Position numbers and translations under genes: made by a program. From the NCBI GenBank assembly GCA_011774835.1, contig JAACAK010000113.1, positions 69,029 through 133,028 of the forward strand: a stretch of 64,000 nucleotides of DNA, in the 5' to 3' direction. Positions 26,871-33,567 of this stretch are shown here, piece by piece. The notes under the pieces are model-generated. The model had not been told where the DNA came from and made no database searches. It worked only from the letters and a program-made list of their open reading frames with translations. Numbering within the stretch: position 1 is the first letter of the stretch; the number at the start of each line of letters is the position of its first letter. The stretch comes from Candidatus Kutchimonas denitrificans. Lineage in GTDB: Bacteria > Gemmatimonadota > Gemmatimonadetes > Palauibacterales > KS3-K002.

Positions 26871-27319
26871 CTTACCTCATCCGATACGTAGACGACCCCA
26901 TTGCGCACCGAGACCGCGTAGCGGGTGAGTGATTGGGTCGACAGGCCGGCCACGACATCGCCGCGCAAATCGTACTCCGCGTAGCCGCAGGGCGAAAAGA
27001 CCCGCAGGCTCTCCTGGTCCCACTGCAGCAGGCAGCCGTCGACGGGCGACACACCTTCCAAGGCGAAGTAGCGCGTCGAGTCCGGCCGGATCACCAGAAT
27101 GATCCGTTCGCCCCAGGAGCGGTTGCGGGTCGCACCCACCGGAAAATTGGACTCGCGCTCTACCCGGATCACCGGCTGCAACTCCGGGATGGCGAGGCGC
27201 TCGGAAGGGGCGACATACAGCGCGGCCGCCAGCGCCGTCAGGGTGATGATCAGAAGAAGCACGCCGCCGAGCAGAAGCTCGGTGAACCCCGGCCGCCTGG
27301 TCGTTCGCTCTCTCACCAT
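26867..27319 (-). CDS. Rieske-like subunit that has lost all [2Fe-2S] ligands
   Basis: A 150-residue protein with an N-terminal anchor (ELLLGGVLLLIITLTALAAA) and a C-terminal domain that aligns with the operon A Rieske protein. Box 1 CTHLGC is SPVDGC and box 2 CACH is SPCG. All four cluster ligands are replaced (Cys to Ser, His to Val, Cys to Ser, His to Gly), while the two disulfide cysteines (Cys96, Cys111) remain. The interval between boxes is the same, 13 residues from Cys96 to Ser109. The following strands (RYAVSVRNGVVYVS against SFVVNVRGDEIVVS) confirm homology. It is the first gene of operon B and overlaps cytochrome b, as expected of a subunit. Probably structural. Confidence 0.85.
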   Translation of the reverse strand: MVRERTTRRPGFTELLLGGVLLLIITLTALAAALYVAPSERLAIPELQPVIRVERESNFPVGATRNRSWGERIILVIRPDSTRYFALEGVSPVDGCLLQWDQESLRVFSPCGYAEYDLRGDVVAGLSTQSLTRYAVSVRNGVVYVSDEVR

Positions 27320-27611
27320 CGGGCTGACGCGCCTGCCGCTGTCCGTGACGATACCCCGGATTCGTTCGCGCGAGTCGGGTTTGGGCTATGGGCACGAACC
27401 GACGTGTGGGCTCGTCGCCCCACGGTCGGGTTGGGGATGTTGGTCGCTACATAAGTAGCGTGGGGGCGGTCCGGCGCAACCCCTCGCGACGCCGCCCTCC
27501 CTGGCCCCCGGGCCCCCGTCCCCCGGCCCTGCAGCTCGCCGGCGCCGTGCGGACCGGTACGCTCCGCGTTGTTGTCACCCCTCCCCGACATTTCGTATCT
27601 TGTCGTTGGTC
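27320..27611. other. Divergent intergenic region between operon B and a lipoprotein gene
   Basis: A 292-bp region containing no gene. It must hold the operon B promoter; the best candidate on the minus strand is TTGCGC-N16-TACTTA, whose -10 lies within the palindrome at 27445-27460. A CCGG/GGCC-rich stretch follows toward the lipoprotein gene. Confidence 0.4.
27445..27460. promoter_or_regulatory. Palindrome over the candidate operon B promoter
   Basis: CGCTAC-ATAA-GTAGCG has perfect 6-bp arms around an AT centre. On the minus strand it covers the -10 region of the best promoter candidate for operon B, the position expected of a repressor site. Confidence 0.4.
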
Positions 27612-28040
27612 ATGAGACTCCGATATCTGGTCCTCGCCTCCGCGCTGGTCCTCGGCTCGAGCGCCTGCGACGACACCAGCTCTTCCGGCGTGGTGGTCGG
27701 CCCTCTGGTCGGTCCCCGGGTCGTCGAGTCGCAGCTGGCGATGGATGTCATCGACGGCGCCCCCGCCGGGATCACGGACATCTTCGCGCCGGGTGATTTC
27801 GTCAACCTCTGGATACACTGGGCGGAGCTCGATCCTCCGCACGTGGTCGATGTGATCTGGTTCGACCCGTCCGATCAGAGCTTCGAGACAACGCTCGACC
27901 TGACGGAGGACGTTTCGGAGCAGGTGACCGTATTCACCCTGGAGCTGGGCGATTTCGCGCCGACCGGCCGCTGGGAGGTGGAGATCTTCATCGACGGCGA
28001 GTTCATGCGCAGTCACCTCTTCCTGGTTCTCAGTCCGTAG
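27612..28040 (+). CDS. Small lipoprotein of unknown function
   Basis: A 142-residue protein with a lipoprotein signal peptide (lipobox LGSSAC). The mature part is rich in beta-strand-like segments (DFVNLWIHWAEL, RWEVEIFIDGEF) and resembles a single Ig-like or CARDB-type domain, although I do not recognise the family. The ATG at 27612 gives the signal peptide; the track's TTG at 27600 adds four residues. It is divergent from operon B. Confidence 0.65.
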   Translation: MRLRYLVLASALVLGSSACDDTSSSGVVVGPLVGPRVVESQLAMDVIDGAPAGITDIFAPGDFVNLWIHWAELDPPHVVDVIWFDPSDQSFETTLDLTEDVSEQVTVFTLELGDFAPTGRWEVEIFIDGEFMRSHLFLVLSP

Positions 28041-28153
28041 ACGCCGCCGCGTTCTGCCGGCTGGAGCGCAGTGATTGACAGGAAGCGCGCTCCGCCGAAA
28101 TAATACGAATGAGGCACGCTGGCGCCGCCTGCCGCTAACTCACTCGGTATCGT

Positions 28154-28426
28154 ATGACGGTCACTCACTGGCTCGGCGTATCGACTTTCATCCTGCTGGC
28201 CCTGCTCATCGCGGCGGGCATGGTGCAGGTGGCACGCCGTCGCCGGCGGAAAGTTCCGCCTGAGACCGGTTGGCTCACCGATGACATGGTGCGCGAGATC
28301 ATCGAGGAGGGCGAGCTGAGCGGCCGCTACGTGCCCGAGGAAGCACTCGACCTGGAGGAGATCGCCCGAGAAGAGGAGCGGTTCTGGTCCGAGACCTGGG
28401 ACGAGACCGAGCCCTACTGGGAGTAG
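28154..28426 (+). CDS. Small single-pass membrane protein, acidic C-terminus
   Basis: A 90-residue protein: one N-terminal helix (VSTFILLALLIAAGMVQVA), a basic patch (RRRRRK) that fixes the cytoplasmic side, then a soluble Glu-rich tail (EEIAREEERFWSETW). No family recognised. It is convergent with the selenoprotein gene (10 bp between ends). No Shine-Dalgarno is obvious, so confidence depends on the clean membrane-protein pattern. Confidence 0.55.
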   Translation: MTVTHWLGVSTFILLALLIAAGMVQVARRRRRKVPPETGWLTDDMVREIIEEGELSGRYVPEEALDLEEIAREEERFWSETWDETEPYWE

Positions 28427-28436
28427 GGCGCCGGTC

Positions 28437-28658
28437 TCACTCGGCCAGCAACTCGAACAGTTCGTCCTCCTCGGGGAAACGGCCTCTCTTCAGCTTGGAG
28501 AAAACCAGGTCCCCTTCGCGGCGAACTTCGAAGGCGCCGCCGCTGCTCTCGACCAGTTCGACATCGATGGGGTCGAATCGCGTTCGCAAGGCGTCCGCCA
28601 ACCTGGCGGCGTGTGGCTCGTAGTTTCAAACGACGCAGTACTCGATACTTACGTGCAT
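28437..28658 (-). CDS. SelW/Rdx-family selenoprotein with an in-frame UGA (Sec11)
   Basis: The ORF track missed this gene because it contains an in-frame TGA at codon 11 (28626-28628). Reading TGA as selenocysteine gives a continuous 73-residue protein that begins MHVSIEYCVVUNYEPHAARL. This is the SelW/SelT/Rdx thioredoxin-like signature, a CXXU redox motif after the first strand followed by Y-x-P-x-A-x-x-L. The rest (LVESSGGAFEVRREGDLVFS) fits the remaining fold. A hairpin of bacterial SECIS type lies just after the UGA. GAAGGGGAAAG precedes the ATG. A protein ending at the UGA would have 10 residues, and no other start keeps the motif. Probable role: thiol or selenol redox protein. No Sec machinery is in the window. 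Confidence 0.85.
28595..28625 (-). promoter_or_regulatory. Bacterial SECIS element of the SelW-like gene
   Basis: Sixteen nucleotides after the UGA the mRNA reads CCGCC-AGGUU-GGCGG, a perfect 5-bp GC stem (28609-28605 with 28599-28595) capped by a 5-nt loop containing GGUU. Known bacterial SECIS elements place a small apical loop with a conserved G-U at roughly this distance (about 20 nt) from the UGA, where SelB binds. The element is inside the coding region, as is normal in bacteria. Confidence 0.75.
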
Positions 28659-28819
28659 CGGCTTTCCCCTTCCATCTGTGCGAGCCTCAGCCCGGTATGT
28701 TGACCGTCCGCGTGGGCGCCTCTAATTTGTGCCGCGCTTCTCCTATGTCGCAAGCCGGGTCAGCCCATCGCACCGATCGGGGAGCGGCCCGGGCCGAACC
28801 GGGAGCACGGTAGCCCAAC

Positions 28820-29815
28820 ATGGGTTTTCTGGAAAAGATCTTTGGCCCTTCACGGCCCGATAGCGTACAGGATTCCTCTGCTGTAATGGCGAGCGAGGAT
28901 CTGGAGCGCATCGAGCGTGAACTAAAGAAGATCGGCCACGGCTACGAGGCTGCCCGTCTGCTGAACCGGGCCGGGGACCTTTACCTGGTGAAGGGCGACC
29001 GCCAGAAAGCATTGCAGCGGTACGGCGACGCCATCGACGCCTACCTGAAGTCGAGCGAGTACGACAACGCCATGGCGGTTTGCCGTAAGATCATCCGGGT
29101 CGTGCCGGAGGTGATCCGCACGCGCCGGACCCTGGCGTGGCTGTGCCTGGGGAAGGGCTTCCTCGAGATCGCGCGGGAACACATCGACGCGTATGTGAAG
29201 GCGTCGATCGAGGCGGAGTTGGAGGAGCTCGCCGTTCAGCACCTACTCCTCATGTCGCAGTACGTCGATCGCTCCGATTTCCGCCGTTTCCTAGGTGACA
29301 AGCTCGCCGAGCTCGGCGACGAGGAAAGCGCCGAGCGCGTGCGCAAAGGCGGAGCCCGCGAGAATGTCCGGGCCGCCGGCTGGACACCCGTCGTCTTCGC
29401 CGCAATGCTGACTCCGGAGGATCTCCGCCGGGCGGCGGACAAAGGGGTCGAGATCAAGGCGCCGACCGATGATCTGGCCGGCGACGAGCTGGACGTGGAG
29501 GGGTTCGATTCCCTCCTGTTCGACCCCGAGATCGCCGGGCCCGCCAAGGGGCGAGAGAGCGCCCCTGAGGAGTCGGAGGATGCGGACGAAGGGGAAGAGG
29601 CGGAGCAGGAGCGCGAAAAGGAAACCATGAAGGCGCAGGGGAAGGAGAAAGAGGAGGAAGAAGAAGAGGAGGAGGAAGAAGAAGAGGAGGAGACAGACGA
29701 CGACGAGGACGAGAGCGAGGAGGAAGAGGAAGAGAAGAAAGAAGAAGACGAGGGTGACGTAGACGACGAGGACGAAGAAGGCGAGAACGACGAAGAAGAC
29801 GAGAAGGAGAAATAA
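28820..29815 (+). CDS. TPR-like helical repeat protein with a poly-acidic C-terminal tail
   Basis: A 331-residue soluble protein without a signal peptide. Residues 20-170 are TPR-like helices (AARLLNRAGDLYLVKGDRQKALQRY and similar). The last 80 residues are almost all Glu and Asp with Lys, including a run of 15 consecutive Glu (EEEEEEEEEEEEEEE). The DNA of the tail is purine-rich GAA/GAG repeat, so its length may vary by slippage. I do not recognise the family; the repeats suggest a scaffolding role, and the tail may bind cations or basic partners. It is divergent from the selenoprotein gene. Confidence 0.75.
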   Translation: MGFLEKIFGPSRPDSVQDSSAVMASEDLERIERELKKIGHGYEAARLLNRAGDLYLVKGDRQKALQRYGDAIDAYLKSSEYDNAMAVCRKIIRVVPEVIRTRRTLAWLCLGKGFLEIAREHIDAYVKASIEAELEELAVQHLLLMSQYVDRSDFRRFLGDKLAELGDEESAERVRKGGARENVRAAGWTPVVFAAMLTPEDLRRAADKGVEIKAPTDDLAGDELDVEGFDSLLFDPEIAGPAKGRESAPEESEDADEGEEAEQEREKETMKAQGKEKEEEEEEEEEEEEEETDDDEDESEEEEEEKKEEDEGDVDDEDEEGENDEEDEKEK

Positions 29816-29891
29816 CTCGAACCGGCGGCGCTCCGGTGACGCCGGGCCCCGACAGTTCGCGCTCCCCCGAACCAGCGAAAGCCGGAATCCC

Positions 29892-30005
29892 CTAATCCGT
29901 CTCGGCGATCCGAGCCAATTCGACCTTCCACCAATCAGAGTCCCGATTCAAGACTTTTCGAATTCCCCAGGATCCCTCAGGAGCCGGATCCCGTTCGACG
30001 GTGCC
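29892..30005 (-). pseudogene. Possible 3' remnant of a minus-strand gene
   Basis: The minus strand here reads a protein-like tail ending SWGIRKVLNRDSDWWKVELA and ETD before a TAG. Its composition (Trp, Lys, Asp, Ile) is unlike the Arg/Pro/Ala-rich frames produced by shadow reading. Upstream on that strand the frame runs into the LuxE coding region and becomes shadow-like. It may be the end of a truncated gene; I cannot name it. Confidence 0.3.
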
Positions 30006-30035
30006 GTGCACGCAGCGGCGCGTTATGATGGTTGC

Positions 30036-31142
30036 ATGAGAGAGGGCGAGGAGCCACGCGCCGAAATACTCCGATTCATCCGGCGTGGCGCAGCGGATGA
30101 CGAGATCGCGTTCAGGCATTTGGCGCTGAGCGTTTTCGAGTTCCAGTTCGCCGAGAACGAGCCGTACCGACGATTCTGCGAGCGGCGCGGGGTGAGTGCG
30201 GGCTCGTTGTCCGACCCGTTCGAGATCCCGGCGGTTCCGACGGCGGCGTTCAAGGAGGCGGCGCTGATCTGCGGGGGGCCGGAAAACGCGGAGATCGCCT
30301 TCCGGACCAGCGGGACTACGCAGGGACCCGAACGGCGGGGCACGCACTACGTTCGGGACCCGAAGCTCTACGAGGCGGCGGCGATCTCGAGCTTCCGGCG
30401 ATTCGTCGTGCCCGAGGTCAGCCGGATCCGGGTGGTCATCCTGGGCCCCGGGCCCCAGCTGGCGCCCGACTCGTCGTTGACCTGGATGTTGGAGAGAATC
30501 CGGCGTGAATTCGGTACGGCGGGCAGCGGCTTTTACGTGGATGAGGATGGGTTGATGACGGAGGCGCTGCTGGGAGTTTTGGCTGCGAGCGAGCAGGAGG
30601 GGCAGGCGATCGCGCTTCTGGGCACGGCCGCGGCGTTCGCGCATCTGATCGAGTTTCTTGGTGGCCGAGGTCAGCATTTCCGGCTCCCCCCGGGCTCGCG
30701 GGCGATGGAGACGGGCGGGTTCAAGGGGCTGCGGCGCGAGATCCCGCGTGACGAATTTTACGCCGCGCTGACGCGGACCTTCGGGCTCTCGGAATTCTAC
30801 TGCGTCGCGGAGTACGGAATGACTGAACTGTGCTCGCAGTTCTACGACAACGTGCTGCGCGAGCGGTCTTTGGGCCGGTCGCCGGAGCTGCGCTTCAAGG
30901 TGGCGCCCCGTTGGGTGCGGACGCGAGTGGTCGACGCCGAAACGCTGGAGCCGCTTCCCTACGGCGCGGTCGGTGTGCTGCGTCACTACGACCTCGCCAA
31001 CCTGTATTCGGTGATGGCGATTCAGACGGACGACCTGGGTGTAGCCGTTGACGGTGGGTTCGAGATTCTGGGGCGGGCGACGGGTTCCGAGCTGCGGGGT
31101 TGTTCGATCGCGATGGACCAATGGCTGACGGCGCAGCGCTAG
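30036..31142 (+). CDS. LuxE-like acyl-protein synthetase / fatty acid ligase
   Basis: A 368-residue ANL-superfamily enzyme of the LuxE type. The AMP-binding loop FRTSGTTQGP is near residue 89, and the later block EFYCVAEYGMTELCSQFYDN matches the second conserved core of the family. LuxE activates a fatty acid as acyl-AMP and transfers it to a protein thiol for reduction. The ATG at 30036 is more likely than the track start ten codons earlier. It overlaps the LuxC-like gene by 22 bp, so the two form a fatty-acid reductase. No luxA/luxB is nearby, so the aldehyde product is not for light production. Confidence 0.85.
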   Translation: MREGEEPRAEILRFIRRGAADDEIAFRHLALSVFEFQFAENEPYRRFCERRGVSAGSLSDPFEIPAVPTAAFKEAALICGGPENAEIAFRTSGTTQGPERRGTHYVRDPKLYEAAAISSFRRFVVPEVSRIRVVILGPGPQLAPDSSLTWMLERIRREFGTAGSGFYVDEDGLMTEALLGVLAASEQEGQAIALLGTAAAFAHLIEFLGGRGQHFRLPPGSRAMETGGFKGLRREIPRDEFYAALTRTFGLSEFYCVAEYGMTELCSQFYDNVLRERSLGRSPELRFKVAPRWVRTRVVDAETLEPLPYGAVGVLRHYDLANLYSVMAIQTDDLGVAVDGGFEILGRATGSELRGCSIAMDQWLTAQR

Positions 31143-32527
31143 AGGGATACTGGCTCCCCGGGATCTCGGAGGCGCCGGCTGAGCGGTTGGAGCACGAGGA
31201 GCGAGCCTTCGGGCCGGGTCGCGTCCCGATCCGCGTCCCCGTGCTGACGCCGCGTCTCCTCCGTTCCCAGCTGAGCGCGTTGCGCGACGGTACAGACCGT
31301 CTGCGTGCCTGGCGGTCGGCCCGGATCGTCGAGGTCATCGGGGCGGCGAGTCGCCGGCTGGTCGAGCCGGGCTCTCCCCTCCGGGAGCACCTGGTCGAAG
31401 TGATGCCCGAGCTCACCGGCTACTCGCGGCCGATGATCGAGATCGGTCTCGAGCGAATGGGGGACGGCTGGACGGCGGGCGCGCTGCGGCGAGCGCTGGA
31501 GGGAGAGTTGGGCAGCACGGAAGTCCTAGACGAGTTTCGCCCGCGGCCAGGCGGGGGCTCGTGCCGGGCCTTCGGTCCGGCGCTCACCTTTCATGTGTTC
31601 AGCGGCAATATCCCTGGCGTGGCGGTGAGCAGCCTGATCCGGGCGCTTTGCGTGAAGTCGGCCAGCTTCGGGAAGACGGCGGCCGGCGAGCCCTACCTGG
31701 CGGTCTGCTTCTGTCGGGCGCTGGCGGAGGAGGATGCCGAGCTGGCCGGCTGCCTGGCGGTCTCCCACTGGCCCGGCGGTAGCACGGATCTGGAAGCCGT
31801 GGCGTTGGAGGAGGCGGAGGCCGTTGTGGTCTATGGCAGCGATGAGACCGTTGCCGACATCGGCGCTCGCGTTCCACCCTCGACTCGGCTTCACGCCTAT
31901 CCCAATCGTGTGGGGGTCGCCGTCGTCTCCCGAAGGGCGCTGACGTCGAAGGCCGCGCCGACGCTCGTACGCGCCCTCGCCAGCGATGTCGTGATGTTCG
32001 ATCAGCAGGGCTGTGTGTCGCCGCACGCCATCTACGTCCAGCGCGGCGGAGCGGTCGCCCCATTAGAGCTGGCCGAGCGACTCGCCGACGCGCTCGTCGA
32101 TCTGGCGGAGCGGATCCCGCGCGGCCCGCCGAGCGCCGGCGAATCGTCGCTCATCCATCAGCTGCGTGCCCAGGCGGAGATGCGGGGCGCTACCGTCTTT
32201 GCCAGCCAGCGTGGGACGGACTGGACCGTCATCTTGGAGGAGCGTTCCGGATTCGAGCCGTCACCGCTCAACCGGGTGATACAGGTCCACCCGATCGATG
32301 ATCTATCGGAGGCACTGACGTTGCTTCGTCCCGTCGGTCGGCATCTGCAGACGGTCGCGCTGGCGGCGGACCCGAGCGAGGTCGGAGATCTGGCGGGCGA
32401 GCTGGGCGCCGTGGGTGCCACGCGCATCGTGGCACCCGGCGAAGCGCCGTGGCCGCGGAGCGACTGGCATCACGACGGCCGCTTTCAGTATCTGGACCTG
32501 GTGCGTTTCGTCGACCTGGAGGCGTGA
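31121..32527 (+). CDS. LuxC-like acyl-CoA / acyl-protein reductase
   Basis: A 468-residue aldehyde-dehydrogenase-fold protein of the LuxC family. FHVFSGNIPGVAVSSL is the nucleotide-binding region, and FDQQGCVSPHAIYV contains the catalytic Cys that accepts the acyl group. The start ATG at 31121 lies inside the LuxE gene. With LuxE it should reduce activated fatty acids to fatty aldehydes with NADPH. Possible fates are alcohols, hydrocarbon-like lipids or a signalling aldehyde; nothing adjacent decides this. Confidence 0.87.
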   Translation: MADGAALEGYWLPGISEAPAERLEHEERAFGPGRVPIRVPVLTPRLLRSQLSALRDGTDRLRAWRSARIVEVIGAASRRLVEPGSPLREHLVEVMPELTGYSRPMIEIGLERMGDGWTAGALRRALEGELGSTEVLDEFRPRPGGGSCRAFGPALTFHVFSGNIPGVAVSSLIRALCVKSASFGKTAAGEPYLAVCFCRALAEEDAELAGCLAVSHWPGGSTDLEAVALEEAEAVVVYGSDETVADIGARVPPSTRLHAYPNRVGVAVVSRRALTSKAAPTLVRALASDVVMFDQQGCVSPHAIYVQRGGAVAPLELAERLADALVDLAERIPRGPPSAGESSLIHQLRAQAEMRGATVFASQRGTDWTVILEERSGFEPSPLNRVIQVHPIDDLSEALTLLRPVGRHLQTVALAADPSEVGDLAGELGAVGATRIVAPGEAPWPRSDWHHDGRFQYLDLVRFVDLEA

Positions 32528-32548
32528 CGGCGACGCTGATGCAGCGAG

Positions 32549-33490
32549 TCACTCGGCGGCGGGAGGTAACGGTGCCCGCTCCACCCGACCCAAGCGCACG
32601 AGTATCGTCCCGGCCACGATGCCGGCGGCGCCGGCCAGCTGCAGCCAGGTCGGCTGCTCTCCCAAAGTCAGCCAGGCGATGACCAACGCCACCACGGGAA
32701 TCAGGTTGGAGTAGACGGCGGTGCGCGTGTTGCCGATTGCCCGGATGCTGTAGTACCAGATGAAATAGGCCAGCGCGATGGCGAAGGCGCCGCTGTAGAT
32801 GAGAGCGAGCCAGGAGCCGGCTCCGACGGCGCTCCAATCCTGCTCGACGATGACGGGTAGCGAAACGATCACCAGCCCCACGCAGCCGATCCACATCGTC
32901 ACCGCCGTCACGGGAAGGGGCCCATACCGGCGCACCAGAGGGTTCGATCCGACGGTGTAGGCCGACCACGCCGCGGCCGCCGCCAACACGGCCAGATCAC
33001 CCTTCACGGTATCGGCGCCGAAGGTCACGGCGGCGCGACCGCCCAGCACGACCAGCACGATGCCCACGAAGGATAGCGCCACCCCCGACCAGGCCATGAG
33101 CGCGATGCGTTCCTGGCGGAAACCGGCCGAGAGCAGCGTGGTGAAGACCGGTGTCGTTGCCAGCATCAGGCTGGCGTTCCCCGCCAGCGTCCAGTCGATC
33201 CCGTAGACGAAGAAGACCTGGTAGATCGTGTTGCCCAGCACGCCGAGTCCGATCAGGGCGGGCCAATGCCGGCGATCGATCCGGGCCTCGCGGCCGCGGA
33301 GCGTGATGACCAGCCAGAGCAGCAGGGAGGCGAGGGTGAAGCGCAGGCCGTTGAAGGCCAGCGGCTCGAACTCGCGCAGGGCGAACTTGACGGCGGAGAA
33401 GTTGGAGGCCCAGACGAAGATGAGAACCGCCAGGGCCGCGTAGGTTACGGCGTTGGATGAGCTCGAGTGATCCGGCTGTCGTTTCGTCAA
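32549..33490 (-). CDS. EamA/DMT family transporter
   Basis: A 313-residue protein with ten hydrophobic helices in two EamA repeats (AALAVLIFVWASNFSAVKFAL near the start; YTVGSNPLVRRYGPLPVTAV beginning the second half). These are drug/metabolite superfamily carriers, usually exporters of amino acids or other metabolites. It is convergent with the LuxC gene and divergent from the aminotransferase gene. Substrate unknown. Confidence 0.9.
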   Translation of the reverse strand: MTKRQPDHSSSSNAVTYAALAVLIFVWASNFSAVKFALREFEPLAFNGLRFTLASLLLWLVITLRGREARIDRRHWPALIGLGVLGNTIYQVFFVYGIDWTLAGNASLMLATTPVFTTLLSAGFRQERIALMAWSGVALSFVGIVLVVLGGRAAVTFGADTVKGDLAVLAAAAAWSAYTVGSNPLVRRYGPLPVTAVTMWIGCVGLVIVSLPVIVEQDWSAVGAGSWLALIYSGAFAIALAYFIWYYSIRAIGNTRTAVYSNLIPVVALVIAWLTLGEQPTWLQLAGAAGIVAGTILVRLGRVERAPLPPAAE

Positions 33491-33567
33491 GCTTCACCCG
33501 ATATTACGTGCGTTCGAACCGAGGGCGAACGTCGCATCCCCGAGGGCTACCTTTTCGGCCAGGGCCG

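Noticed and set aside
26867-27319. Rieske-like gene as a simple pseudogene
   Set aside because: The frame is intact, it overlaps cytochrome b by ATGA, keeps the anchor helix and both disulfide cysteines, and its partner shows a matching loss; random decay would not preserve these.
15104-27319. Operon B as an alternative complex III (Act) cluster
   Set aside because: There is no ActB-like molybdopterin/ferredoxin fusion, only one NrfD protein and no ActD or ActE, whereas Rieske-like and cytochrome b genes are present, which ACIII replaces.
28414-28629. 71-aa ORF in the track overlapping the selenoprotein gene
   Set aside because: It lies in another frame on the same strand and is Arg-rich with no motif. 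The SelW signature and SECIS hairpin belong to the UGA-containing frame.
29236-29934. 232-aa minus-strand poly-Ser ORF opposite the acidic tail
   Set aside because: The Ser run is only the complement of the GAA/GAG repeat that encodes the Glu tail.
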